Shown here one piece after another: positions 26,801 to 39,055 of a stretch of DNA of 64,000 bases; the first letter of the stretch is position 1; every line of letters starts with the position of its first letter. The position numbers and the translations under genes are program-made. Origin of the DNA: Andrena cerasifolii (Eukaryota; Arthropoda; Insecta; Hymenoptera; Andrenidae); the NCBI RefSeq assembly GCF_050908995.1, contig NC_135121.1, forward strand, positions 13,888,001 through 13,952,000. The letters run 5' to 3'. Under the pieces are notes generated by a model. The model saw only the letters and a list, made by a program, of their open reading frames with translations, did no database searches and was not told where the DNA came from.

Positions 26801-29800
26801 CCTTTTAAAGGCTCCAGTCAAAACGATCGTCAAAATCCATTTCTCTAAGATTATTTCGCAACATGCCGTCGCTAGAACTCGTAGCGATGCCAAATTAACA
26901 ATTCTTCCTTTATCCGTACTGCCGATACTCCTTCCCCCTTAAATCGCGTATCAATGTAACAGCTGTATTACGCACATCTATGAAACACGATTCAATCGAA
27001 TGCGCGTTATCTAATCTGTCAAGGAAAGCAATATACTTACATAGTACATCATTTGTGTATCATTTCCGATTTCTCATTACATACGACACGAAATCTAGAA
27101 TACACGCGTATCGAAATAAGTAACTTTGATTTAAATTCGATTGAAATGCCGGGTAATCTTGATGGGATCGTCAAAAGGACGCGGGAGTTTTTTGTCTCGC
27201 CTCACGGTGCTCTATCGTATACTTGCTTCGGAATACTACGGCAGACGTAATATAAACATGTATGCATGTAGGTACACATACAATATCACGAGCCGTGGAG
27301 CAGATGTCAGCAACTCTTTTATTGTGCATCGATCCGACTCGAGGCGTATCTGCGACTACTTAGATTGGCATCTCACATTTTCAGTAAGATAGTTACCTAC
27401 ATATTTGGTAAATCGTCCTCGAAGAATTTGTGCCCGGTAAGTAAGTACACTCCGATATTTTGTTCGATGAAGAAATAATGGGGCGGATACGTGACAAAAT
27501 AGGATGGACATCGCAGGCAGTTGCCCCTGAAACCGGTTATTTATCGTTTTTCTAATTAGACCGAGAGTGTTGCGAGAGGTCACGCTACACCGTACACGGG
27601 CTCCTCGTAAGTGTCGCAACGTGACATCCACCAAGATGATATTATGTTTGTGAAGGTGACTTTCTTCGAGTCCCGCTGGCTTTCGGAGCAAGTGACGAAA
27701 CAAACGGTTACAATCGCTTAGCAAATGCTGGTGTGCGCTTCGCGTGATTTGGAAGGAGACGCGAGCGGGAAGTCGGCATTGGTCTTTTCGAAATATATAT
27801 ATGTATGTTGGTGGAAGCGAGTAACGGTCGACGAAACAGTAGATAAAGTGACTCTCATCCTCGTACATCTACTCGAGTCGAGTCAATTTGATTTCTCCCC
27901 CGACGTATCTCGAGCTTCGCTTCCCTTTTTATCAACTCCAAATCATGTTGAATACCTGTCTCGTTCAGCTGTTGCCGATGGCAGAGTTTGTAGTGCAGGA
28001 GGATGATTTTCTGTTTCCTTTACAGCTTCGATTCCGTTGAAGGATAAAAAGAAACGGCGGAAAGAGAGGACCGACCGATTTAATGGAAAGCAACGATGAT
28101 GTTAGTTTCGAGTTCGGCATGTCCGAGGCGCAAACGAAAGCAACGTTGTCAACGAATCGATATCCGGATGGGTGTGGCCTTGTTGATCCTCGCGGATGCT
28201 ATACCGTGCAATCCCACGATTCAGATGTTCGTCCTTGAAACATTTAGTGCTATCGAAAATCTGTCGTTATGAGCGAAGAATGCAAGGAGAAACGAATTTG
28301 CAGTTTACATAAGAAAAAGTACGAACGCTCTGCTTTCTATCTACTCTGACTCCCTAGCCAGAGCGATCGGGGTGAACGGAAAAGAAACGGAACGGAAAAG
28401 GAAGGGTTGAGGAAGTTTCCGAAGTGGACGGAAAGAAGACGAAAACGAGAGAAAAAAAAAAACAGCGCAATAGAGTGAAACATCTCGCTAAAAAGTCTCG
28501 TCACGTTTCGGCGTCAGTGGGGTGTTCGCAGAACGTCGACGAACCGTCGGTGTAAAGTCGGAAGAGGCCTGCCAGTGGTCATAGTGATGGGGAACTGCCG
28601 GATGAGGGGAAAGGAAAAGGCACAGGGCGAGGGCGAGGGAGAGAGACAAAGATACGGGGGGACAGGGCGCGAGAAGAAGAGTATTCGCAGCATGTGGTCT
28701 TGTCGACCCCCTTGCTTCAGCCTCTTTCCACTCGCTTCTCCCCTCGTGTTTCGTTTCTATCTTCTATTTACCACCGCGTACCGATTTTGTACCCTCCTCC
28801 CTACGGCTCCAGCAGAATTTCCCCCTGGATTCAAACTTGCCTCCTACCGCACCTCTCCCCTTTGTAAATACTAATTGCTCTATACAAACGCCCGAATGTA
28901 CTTAACGTCTCCCTTTTTATCCACGAGATCCCTGCGATGATCAACTATCGCGCCACTTTCGCTTTCTCTGTTCCGCGCGATTCCTTGTGCTCTTCTTAGA
29001 AGCCAGTCGCGCACCTTTAACGCATGTTAACCACTGGCTTTGCGCGGTAGTCGATTCCGGATAGGAACAACAGATCGGCGACTGCATAAGTACTACATAA
29101 ATGCTTGACAGTTGAAAGACAAAGGATAAATGCAGGGGATAACTTAAAAGGCAAGTCCAAAAACGGTTATCGCAATACGACCTCGTGCTCGTTACAGAGC
29201 AGCGTGATAAAGAGGAAATAAAAAGCAGAAGTAAGGTGAATCTCCCAATTTCTGCTCGTTTAAGAGGTAACTCGTCATAAAGAAGGTGTAAAAAATTTGT
29301 TTGTCATCAAAATTTGCAGAGTAATTGATTAATTCTTTAATAATAAATCAACCAATTCAAAAGCTATTTAAGAAAAATTATTTCAAGGTGTTTAACTATT
29401 AGTAATTTCGTGCAACACTCGCGTAAATGTTTAAATAATTTAGAATTATTCTGTTGCAACTATAGTAGAAACGCGACGCATATAATAATAAGAAAAATAC
29501 GAAATGTGCAGAAATTGGGACATTCAACTTAGCAAGGGTAGTAAAACGTAAAGCGAATCGTGCGGCGATCGAAGAAATCGAATCGCGACAGAGACAAAGG
29601 CGCAAGTATAAACGAATTTGAAAAGGAGCAGTTTCTCTTTCTAGCCGAGAAAGTGAAAGAGAGACAAATAAGTTAAAAGGTGATCTCCGTTGGAATTACG
29701 ACATGGGAATTTTATCGACGAAAATTAGTTCGTTGGAAGAGGAGGCGATTCGATTTTCCAGATGAACGGAAGAAACGTGAAACGCTTTACCAACGAAATG

Positions 29801-32697
29801 AAATGCGCTCCAACCCTTTATGTATCTATATTCTACGCGATAATGCCTAGAAAAAGAACACCAAGAACCTAACTATGTATATATCCAGCCAGTTTCCGCT
29901 TTGATTGGGGGTTTAGGGACTTAATAGTGGTGCGAGGAAAGTCAACGAATAACCCCTAACCCCCTTGTCAGCAACGGTGTTGCTCGTGCCGTCGCGTCGG
30001 TATTGGTATCGACCCTCCTACCCTCACCCACACTCTCATCGACTACACCAGCCCTTTCATCTAATCCTTACAATTCCTCTTTCTCATTCTCGTTTCATCT
30101 CCCTTTCCTCCCGACACACACCACACTTACTCCACTTCTAGTCCTTCCCAGCGTACGATCCACTTGGATATTTTGCTCCAAGGTTTAAACGCACCTATCG
30201 TTCTTTTGCGCACCACGAATTATTACCAGTTTTTCAGAAATGCACACGGACAATCCTATTATTACGGACCCTACTGTCTGTTATCCATATTTTTCACTGC
30301 TGACTAGCTCCAACGTATAGCTTACCCACCCTTTGCTTCCAGTCCCTAAGGTTGTTCCCTAGCCGCGCCGCCACTACCCGATCCCATCCTCTCTTTTCCT
30401 TCGTGCATTTGTCTCCAAATATTCTGAAAGTTCCTTTTCTTTATCGCCTGTCATACCTCTTACCTCGACCTTACCTTACTGCTACTACTACTCTCCCTCT
30501 TTCTACACCCCCTCCTTGCCAACCGTTCCCCGCAGCCACAGATCCTCGCTGAACAGCTTTTACCGACAGCAAGTATACCTGTGCACAACTATACACAACT
30601 GACTTCCCTCTTCGCCCTTCGCCGTCCTTTCGTCTCTTCGCTACTCTCCTGTTCGTTTCGCTAAAAGCTTGACAGGGTTGTTACGCAGAGAGAATTCAAT
30701 ATATGTAGCCGTTACTCTCGGATACTTGCACCTACGTGGTCGCAGGCTTCCCCATTCGAATAACTCATTACCAAAGAAAAAACGAAAACGCATCCGCGAG
30801 AGTAAGCTTCGAAAAATTGAAGCATTGATACTGAAACCGGTAGAAAAAGAAGCGCTGGACAAGGGACTTAATGGCGACGGATTGAAAATTAATAACGTTT
30901 CTCTTTAGTTGTCAGCGCGGCTGGTACCAGGACTCGTAGTTACGTTACTGAATGACTACCCTCCAGCAATTCCGGTGAGTTGCTAGGATACACCCCAGGC
31001 TCAAACCCCCTACGGTTAGGCTACCAGTGCTCACCGGTCCACCCGCTTCATACGACCATCTCTACTTCTCCCGCCGATTCTAAGGAGAACACCTACGTCG
31101 TCGGAGCAGCTGAAATCGAAGGGAATCCAAGAAGATCGAAGAAAATCGAAGGAAATCGAAGGAAATCCAACGAAATCCCCGGTATCCTCCACAATCGCTT
31201 CGATCTTATTCAAGGATTTCTCGCGACACGTGTGCGGACTGTGCGCCGGAACAATGGAACCTTTCTCGTTCAAAAAGCTGCAAGCGTATTCGACAAAGGG
31301 ACATCGACTTTAAAATCGGCTAAAGGGAAAACGACTATATAGATGCATAAAAACAAAAACGCACGGCTTTCTGAGGGTTCGTTAAAACGAGTGTATCGAT
31401 TATTGTTTTTCGACGCGCAATGTTCTAGCTAGGATGAATGCCGAATGAACGAGATCCCCCTCACACCTACGCTCCACGTTCCATTTCGAGCTTTGCACCA
31501 TTTTCCTCTCCCCCTATTACCAAATGCTCCGAATGTCAGAGACACGACTATTACTATTACAGAAATGTTTGTTCTTCTTCTCTGTTTCGTTTCATTGACT
31601 AATATCGTTCTAACTTTAATCGTGTCGTAGAGTTAACCTTTAATCGAATTCGAGTCGCGTTTATTTCAAAGATTTCACCGGTATTATTCATCGATACTTC
31701 GCGTAAAGTGTTAAGCAATATGTTACGAGTTGCTCACTGCAACTTTTTAAGATACGTAAACAACTCATTACCGACAATAAAGTCGCAATTGATTTTACGC
31801 AAACGCAATTACGAAAGCTTAACGGCTACGCGATGCTGTTAAATAATTGCGTTTACACTGGAATAGGATACCTCTAGTAATCGCAGGAACATTCTGCTAC
31901 GAAATCTTCCTACTTTATATTCCTCTCGCAAGTACACGATACTTGCTCGTTCTAGCGGTTCTCGCGTCTTGCGTGCTGAATTTTATAATTTATACGCAAT
32001 TACTACAGTCTGTACTTTATGCTCAGCTAAGGTGGTGTTACTAACGCTTATCACTGCTAATTACACCCAACACGATACCATCACAATAAATAGACGTAAA
32101 AAATAAAAATACAAAAGGTCCTTACCGTTTCCCTCGAAAGACCGGAAGTAGCTTCAGACGTTCCACTGGTGACATCTTCCGCACTTGCAATGAACTTTTC
32201 TACCACAGATGTACCGGTTTACTCGGCAACCGGTATTAACCCTCGACATCACACAAAAGCCATTTTATCGCGCACTAAAAACAACCGTTTCGTACTCGTA
32301 CCTATAGGAGATTTCGAAGATTTAACGGGAAACCACTAAAACTGCACGATACAACAGATTTAGAATAGAACTGATAGTAAATACACGCACAAAATGGCAA
32401 CTCGCGAACCAATCGTCTCAGCTTGTGCGTATAGTATACAGAACTGCCGTATATACTGTCAAGTCAAACGAGCAACTTTATAACTCAACGCAGCTCAACA
32501 TTTCATCGGTCACGGAAACGTTCGAAACAATGAATTTTCTGTTGGAATCGCCTACTTTAATTGCAGGGTGAACTGTACTGCTCGGCCTGACAGATATACG
32601 CGATAAACTATGAATAGGTATTATAGGGTTGCGCATTAAAGTTGACTCGGGTGCCTGGAATCCGGCAATCACAGGCCGAAGCGCCACTAGTGTCATG
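23801..32697. other. Non-coding, about 8.9 kb
   Basis: No coding exon that I can support. Scattered GA-rich tracts (24380-24520, 25800-25900) and pyrimidine-rich tracts (26400-26660, 30020-30160) give spurious Ser/Arg/Glu-rich open frames on both strands. A small decamer repeat lies at 31119-31178. Confidence 0.4.
31119..31178. repeat. Short decamer tandem repeat (GAAGGAAATC-like)
   Basis: About five to six diverged copies of a unit close to GAAGGAAATC in tandem. Confidence 0.7.
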
Positions 32698-32698
32698 G

Positions 32699-32737
32699 CC
32701 TTTTCCTGTTCACGCTCAATCCAGCGAAGACGTGAAC
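32699..32737 (+). other. Candidate RpS5 non-coding first exon with TOP motif
   Basis: A CTTTTCC tract, the usual transcription start of ribosomal protein (5'TOP) genes, begins around 32700. It is followed 30 bp later by a strong donor, GTAAGT at 32738. A matching acceptor (TTTCATCTACAG) ends at 33392, eight bases before the RpS5 ATG. The inferred intron is 655 bp. This is an inference from motif and spacing, without transcript evidence. Confidence 0.5.
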
Positions 32738-33399
32738 GTAAGTTGTATGGTAAGAAATTCGGAAGTTCGATGAATTTACTCGCCGGTCGTGTAAAGAAAA
32801 GTGATATCAAGGCGTTGGAAACGCACGAAGAATCTCAGTGACTACAAACGTACGATACGTTCGAAAATTTATCAGTTGAAAGTGCTCCTATCGTACACGC
32901 GACCACATGGCCACATGTTTTCACAAATTCATGCATTTTGTATCAACAAAACTTCCGAATAGTGTTCCTCAGAGAAAATTTCAACTTTTAAATGAGCCGT
33001 ATTGAAATTCTACACGATTTCCAAGAACGTTCTACGATGTAACGATACTTGTCAGAACTGTGCATTCCGATTAAACGAAATTTACACGTATTTCTCCTCG
33101 TCTATCTCTCCTGCATCATGTTCAGTGACATCTGACACGAATAAACTTTATCGTAGTATTTTCGAACTACTTCAAGAGACCATTCCATCTTTCGGATAAA
33201 GAGCGAATGCTCAGCTTCATTCTGGCTCCATAAACTGGTCACGGTTTTTCTATTACGATAAAGTTTATTTCGTCCGTGGAATTTGTCACGTACAATTGCC
33301 CTACTTTTCTCTTCGGTCATTATACCTGCGTACTATATAAATCGAGAAATCCACAACATTCAGTAACTGTTGGACAACTGTTTCATCTACAGATAAGCC

Positions 33400-34137
33400 A
33401 TGGCTGACATAGAGACGTTCGATGATATAGTGGTGCCCACCACCACAACCTTGCCAGTGACGCTTTCTGCGGAATTACCAGAAATCAAGTTGTTTGGTCG
33501 CTGGAACTGCGACGATGTGCAGGTCAACGATATGTCGCTACAGGATTACATCGCCGTCAAAGAGAAGAATGCCAAGTACCTTCCACATTCGGCTGGACGG
33601 TACGCGGCGAAGAGGTTTAGAAAAGCTCAATGCCCTATCGTTGAGCGTCTGACAAATTCGCTAATGATGCACGGTAGAAATAATGGCAAGAAATTAATGG
33701 CTGTCAGGATTGTGAAGCATGCCTTTGAAATAATTCACCTGCTTACAGGCGATAATCCCCTGCAGGTAATCCGGCTTTTGCAACCTTTTCTTTTCGCGCA
33801 AATACCTCGGTCTATGCGCATTTCTGTGAAACTATATCCGTGCTCGATTTAGGTTCTCGTGACAGCCATTATCAACTCGGGGCCAAGGGAGGACTCTACG
33901 CGTATTGGACGTGCTGGTACGGTCAGAAGGCAGGCAGTGGATGTATCTCCTTTACGACGCGTGAATCAAGCCATCTGGTTACTGTGCACTGGTGCTAGGG
34001 AAGCTGCATTCCGTAATATCAAGACAATCGCTGAATGCTTAGCCGATGAACTTATTAACGCTGCCAAAGGTTCGTCTAACTCATACGCGATCAAAAAGAA
34101 GGACGAACTCGAGCGTGTCGCAAAATCTAATCGATAA
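33400..34137 (+). CDS. RpS5: 40S ribosomal protein S5 (uS7)
   Basis: RpS5/uS7 sits in the head of the small ribosomal subunit near the mRNA exit channel and E site, and contacts tRNA and mRNA during translation. Two coding exons, 33400-33765 and 33853-34137, join in phase 0 across an 87-bp GT-AG intron to give 216 residues, the normal length for the eukaryotic protein. Family hallmarks are visible: IKLFGRWNCDDVQVNDMSLQ near the N-terminus, the SAGRYAAKRFRKAQCPIVER block, RNNGKKLMAVRIVKHAFEII, then GPREDSTRIGRAGTVRRQAV and DVSPLRRVNQAIWLLCTGAR, ending KKKDELERVAKSNR. The N-terminal extension is Thr/Val-rich, as in other insect forms. The start ATG has a favourable context (GCCATGG). A polyadenylation signal follows within 30 bp of the stop. 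Confidence 0.97.
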
Positions 34138-34162
34138 ACATCTTTACTTCTGAAAACATGCA

Positions 34163-34168
34163 AATAAA
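34163..34168 (+). terminator. RpS5 polyadenylation signal
   Basis: AATAAA lies 26 bp after the stop codon. A T-rich/GT-rich downstream element (TTTTATTGTTATGTT) follows. Confidence 0.75.
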
Positions 34169-34360
34169 TGTTCTATCTTTAAAATGACTTTTATTGTTAT
34201 GTTCCACCCTTCTTGTTACAAACAGTTTCCTTTATAAACGATGTAACAACAAATATGTAGACTTGCATCCTTCGGATACAAAAGACAAATGACGAAAATT
34301 TAGGGGCGCATGTAGAATACGTGATCCTGAAGTTACAGTGAACGCAGTAAAGGCTGATTG

Positions 34361-34491
34361 AGACACGTCGAGTAGCGAGTAATTTATTATTTTTTTGTGT
34401 GTGAAAGCACTAAAATTTAGTCAAGTTGTTTAGTAAAACAATGGTGAATTACTAAATTACTCGCTACTCGACTGAATTACTCGACGTGTCT
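34361..34491. mobile_element. Small palindromic MITE upstream of NDUFA5
   Basis: The outer inverted repeat is AGACACGTCGAGTA against TACTCGACGTGTCT, and an inner one is AGTAGCGAGTAATTTA against TAAATTACTCGCTACT. The element is 131 bp and ends about 195 bp before the NDUFA5 start codon, so it falls in that gene's promoter region. No clear target duplication was read. Confidence 0.6.
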
Positions 34492-34686
34492 GTTCCTGCC
34501 TTAAGCCACAGTGCAGTTGGCACCTTTTTTTATTGTTATTATGGTAGTGGTAGCGTAAACTGTAAAGTGGCAGTGCTGCCACTGCAAAAGCTATAAGAAC
34601 CCACTTGAACGGATTGGAACGCACTGCCGAAGACCCCGGAGACGTAAAGTTTGAGGGTCGTTCGCGTAATTGCTTCTCTTTCAATC

Positions 34687-35270
34687 ATGTCGAGGGCACT
34701 GAAGAAGGTAATACATCTTTAAACTTGCATTAAAACCAGAATAATGTTTCGTAGTGTCTGATTTATCGTAAATCCTATCTTCGTACAGAACATAACCACA
34801 ACCACGGTACTTTTCTCGAAATCTACGAGTCTTTCGACGATTTGCTTTCTGTTCAGACAACAGGACTAACGGGCCTCGCAGTAGCAGAATTTGCGCATCG
34901 TGATCTCGGTAGACTGTATACTAGAATTATGCGCGTTTTGGAGACCATACCAAACGAGTCTGCTTACAGAAAACACACCGAGAAACTCGTCAGAGAAAGG
35001 AACGATATCTTACAGCAGGTACTTTACAATGTTTCTCTACGAGTGACCTTTTCAATATCAAACTAAATCGTCCGTCCAACTGTCTTGGCATTATAGAACA
35101 AGGCGGTCGCTGATGTAGAAAAAAAGATCAATTGCGGACAAATCGAAGAGCTCATACTACAAGCGAAGAATGAATTACAGCTTGCGGAAGAAATGAAAAC
35201 ATGGAAACCATGGGAGTCTTTGATAGAGGAACCTCCGCAGCATCAGTGGACCTGGCCTCCTCATAAATAA
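34687..35270 (+). CDS. ND-13B: NADH dehydrogenase 1 alpha subcomplex subunit 5 (complex I, 13 kDa B)
   Basis: NDUFA5 is an accessory subunit of mitochondrial complex I attached to the peripheral (Q-module) arm in the matrix. Three exons, 34687-34707, 34857-35018 and 35097-35270, all joined in phase 0, encode 118 residues, the usual size. The tiny first exon gives MSRALKK, matching the family start (M..VLKKTTGL). Exon 2 carries TTGLTGLAVAEFAHRDLGRL and the AYRKHTEKLV block. Exon 3 carries the coiled EKKINCGQIEELILQAKNEL segment and the conserved C-terminus EEPPQHQWTWP. Introns are 149 and 78 bp with good GT-AG ends. It lies head-to-tail about 550 bp after RpS5, in the same orientation. The gene symbol follows Drosophila usage; the vertebrate name is NDUFA5. 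Confidence 0.95.
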
Positions 35271-38200
35271 TTCAAAGCTTATTCCAAGAATTTGTATATA
35301 TAGAGCTTGGGGAGCTGATTTTAATACGCTTAGAGAATACCATAGATTAAAGGCTGCATCGTGATTATCACGTTATTCATTTATTTGCGTCCCAGTAAGG
35401 ATCATTGGAAACTTGGAAAAGGACGCGGATGCGAACCTCGAGTTTTCTATTAGTCGTTACATTTTTCTCGGGTTTGTTTAAAATAAACAAATGATCGCAA
35501 TTGCAAGTGGTTGGCTCCGAATTGTTGGATGAATGAAGGCAGAAAAAGGAACAAATCGAATATCGATCGAAACTCTTCGCCGAAGAGTGTTGAATCGCTC
35601 AACTTATACGTATCCTGTATGTTCTCGATTAGAAACTGTAGCAAGAGGAATGTAGGAAGGGTAAAGCTATAGGGAAGAATAAGGGAAAGAGAGCGCGCAG
35701 AGGAGATAGTTTGGAAGGGGAAGAAAACGCGATGCGTTGAACGATAGTGGGGAGAAAAGCGAGGAATAGGCAGGTAGATAGGTGGTTAAAGCTCAAGCGA
35801 AGGTAGGAGAACGGTTTTAGCGTTGCGAGTTAATGGTGCGGAGAGGAGGGGGGGAGGGGGGCGTCGGTAATCGCCGGAGGAAGAGAGGGTAGGGGATTCG
35901 AGGGTCGCCACTCGCCGTCGCCGTCTCCAGTCAGTCCCGATTTCGCGTCGCGCTCGAAGAGAGCGACGCGCGAATCGTATTTCTCTTCGAGAAGTGAAAC
36001 ATTCGATACGTTGTACCGTTTCACGTTTTTCATCTTTGTATTCTTCCTCTTCTCTTTTTTCCTGCTCCATTCTCCCCCTCTCTCTCTCTTTCTCTCTCTG
36101 TCTGTCTCTCTTTCTCTCCTCGTTCTCGCGTTTCGTCCCATCCTTTACTCCACTTTTGCGAACGACGATATCTTTGTTTTTGTCACATACCAAACGTCAA
36201 GCGATAGGTCGTTTCGCATAGAGAGTAGGAAGAAAGGTGCCGACTACTACGCTCATAGACGAAGCATCGAGTCGTCGTAGTATCGCCGATTCGAGATTCT
36301 GTGCCGCGAACTTGCGTGTGATCGAGTGTATATTGTGAGTTTTGGTTCGCTACGAAATGACGTTACCGGTAATTAGTTTAGTGGGAAAAAATGTTTCAAC
36401 AATTCCGTCGCTGTACGGTTTATCATTTGTCCGCGCGCACTGATCGCCTCAGTTAAGCCAAGTATTCAGCTCGTCGGTTAGTGATATTCGGGTGTGAAAT
36501 TTCGATCGATTCATGGATCATTCAGGTTGGGTGACTTTGTGAAACGTGAGCAGCAGCGGAGCAGCGAACCAACAGAATTGACAGTCGGTATGTACAACGT
36601 GCAACATACGTTCATACTGAACATACAACGCTTGGTCTCTCAAACATATGCCCATCGACATTCCACGAGGTTTTCACTTAAATCTGTCGCTTTGAAACGT
36701 ACCAGACCCCCTAACGTAAGGACGCACGAGTGAAATTCGTTTGCATCGAGTTTGCACCGGTTTGTGCCTTTATTTGTCGCGCAGTATCGGCGACTCGGTA
36801 GTCTCGGTAGAGAACAGTAATACCGTAAGACAGGTTGGCAGAGCAACGGTAATCGTCGGAACATAGAAAGGGGAGAAAACGATTGGCTCGGTGTTTAATC
36901 GAACCCGACGGTTATTCGTGCGTTCCGAAGGGAATGGAAACCGAGTGCGATGGTACTGTACATGTGTATTCTGGCGGGAAACAATGCTCGTGGAAAGAAG
37001 CGCGTTCTCGTTCGTAGACAATACCTACGCGTAATTTCGTCGAGTACGGGCGAAAGCGGCCAAGATATTACGGTGGTCTGGTTGAACCGGACGAACCGCT
37101 CGCTTCAACGATCAGCGGAAACGCTTGCCGACATTTGATTCTCGGACGAGATTCTTTTGTTTGCTCGCGCAATCTTCTGTTCGCGGGATCCGCGTACTCT
37201 GCACGAGTGGTAGAAAGCTGGTCGGTTTGTTAGCGCGCATACGCGACCGGCTTCCAGTTGATTTCGGCCCGAGAAGACAAGCAAGTGGCAGGCAGGCGAA
37301 ATCGGAAGGACGTTAACGCGGCGTGACGTTATTCCGTTATATGCTCCGTGGTTAACGTTCCTGCCGCGATCGCGGACATGGGCGGAAACTTTGTTTACCG
37401 CGTTACGTCCTCGCAGGCTGAACCGTAAGTAGTGGTTGTAATTCTATGGAGTTTTCCACTTCGAGTCCAAGTTAGGCTGGAGAAAGAAAAGAGGCTAGTC
37501 GCTGGAACGGGAGGTGCTGGTTGCGAGGGAATATCGACGCCTGCCGGTATACGCTTTCGAAGGAACTTTCGATCGGTGCTCGTAAGAGGTTGTTTAGAAT
37601 GCGCGAGGCTGTTTTCGCAAGGCCGACCCCAAGCATCGTTCCTTCAATGCGTCCGATTGCGTAACGCGTGCGTATTCTCGGGGCTTTTTCTCGCGGGCAA
37701 TTGAACGGTGGATTATCGGCCTTGGCGATAGTTTTCTGGCAGTGAACTCCGCTTTCACGATGGAAAGTCACCGGCACCGCAAAGTCCAAAGGCACCTCGG
37801 AGGCATCTATTCGTATTTCGTACGGATCGGAGGGAAAAACGCGTTTCCCGTTCTCCGGTTCGATCAGATTCCATCAGAGGCGGTGGAAGCGTGTCGAGCC
37901 TTGGCGAGAAAATTGCGAGACCGGTCCGCCTCGTTGCAACGCCTCACCGCCTTTCGTTCGCGCCGGTTCGGTTCGCGGCTTTAGTTCCCGATCGAGGCAA
38001 ACCTGTCCGAGCACAGCTGAGATGAGTCGAGTCGAATCGAATTGCGCGCCCTATCGCGCCTTTCGTGCACGCGTCCGCCCAATGCCCATGCGCAACATCA
38101 GTGAGAGCGCGCCCGCCAACTACTTAGTCAGCCCGCGTGCAAGAGAATACGTTGTGGCTCCTACACATAACGCGTGCGTTCGAGCTTTCGCTCGTCTTTC

Positions 38201-38970
38201 CCTTCTAATTAACGAGAAGGTATCTCACGAGTTACGAACGACTTCTCTCTTTCTCAGCTTCCCTGAGAACGCGGCTGTTCTTCCGTTTAGCGAATCATCG
38301 CCGGTTCGCGCACATTTAGGCATGCCCCAACTCGATTTCGTTCGTTTTTTCACGGGTTGACAAACGCGAAGGCGGCGCGACGGATCGAGGGTTCCCGTTC
38401 AGCATCTACTTGAGACTTAAGTAGGCAGTTACACGCGTCTCTCGCGTTTCTTCCTCCGTTAGCGATTATGTGGGTCACAGCGGAGTGAAAAGCAAGCCTC
38501 GCGTCGACGGACGACGCAGTCATTAAATTTCCAAGGTGCCGTACAACGATCAACTTTCTCGTGCGTTCAAGTGTTTTTTCTCACGGCACCAATCGCTAGA
38601 TCGGCACGAGATTCGGATTTTCGGTATCGTAGGTAGTCATCGGCAAAGTTTCGATTCCAAGCAAACTCGCGTCGTTATCCCCTCCACCGTTCTTCTTTCG
38701 CGCGTAGTAACTTTCACTTTTCGTCTGTTTCCGTGCTGTTGGTCCGTCAGCGTCTAGGGCGTCTCTCGCGTAGATATCACCGCTTCTGTCTCGCCTAACA
38801 CGCGGCGGCAAACGCACCGGTCTTTCGCCGACAAGGTTCGCAGTCAGGTCATCGGCGACCGATACCGAGCGACCCTGCCTTTGACGTGTCTCTTAGCCGC
38901 GCACCGGCATTGTACCATTCTGCCGAGTGCGCCTCTTTTTCGGTGCGAACCTTACGATTGTAGGAGTCGG
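35271..38970. other. Non-coding, GC/CpG-rich
   Basis: No coding exon is supported. A CT tract lies at about 36070-36120. An AATAAA for the upstream gene is not close; the nearest candidate is near 35480. It may contain untranslated first exons of the gene beginning at 43574, but I cannot place them. Confidence 0.35.
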
Positions 38971-39055
38971 AAAAAAAGATCCACGGGCGCCGGGAATCGA
39001 ACCCGAGCCGTCCGCGTGCTGATCAGTCGCGTTTGCCACCACGGCTACGGCGACT
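38971..39055 (-). ncRNA. tRNA-like Pol III unit (degenerate tRNA or SINE head)
   Basis: Read on the minus strand, a near-consensus B box (GGGTTCGATTCCCGG) lies downstream of an A-box-like TAGCCGTGGTGG at tRNA spacing. The unit ends in a run of seven T (A on the plus strand, 38971-38977), the Pol III stop signal. A T-arm folds, and the middle has an anticodon-like CTGATCA loop. However, the anticodon stem has mismatches, and acceptor and D stems do not close well. I therefore call it tRNA-derived rather than a working tRNA. Confidence 0.4.

Noticed and set aside
33966..34163. Minus-strand frame opposite RpS5 exon 2
   Set aside because: It is the antisense shadow of a clear uS7 exon.
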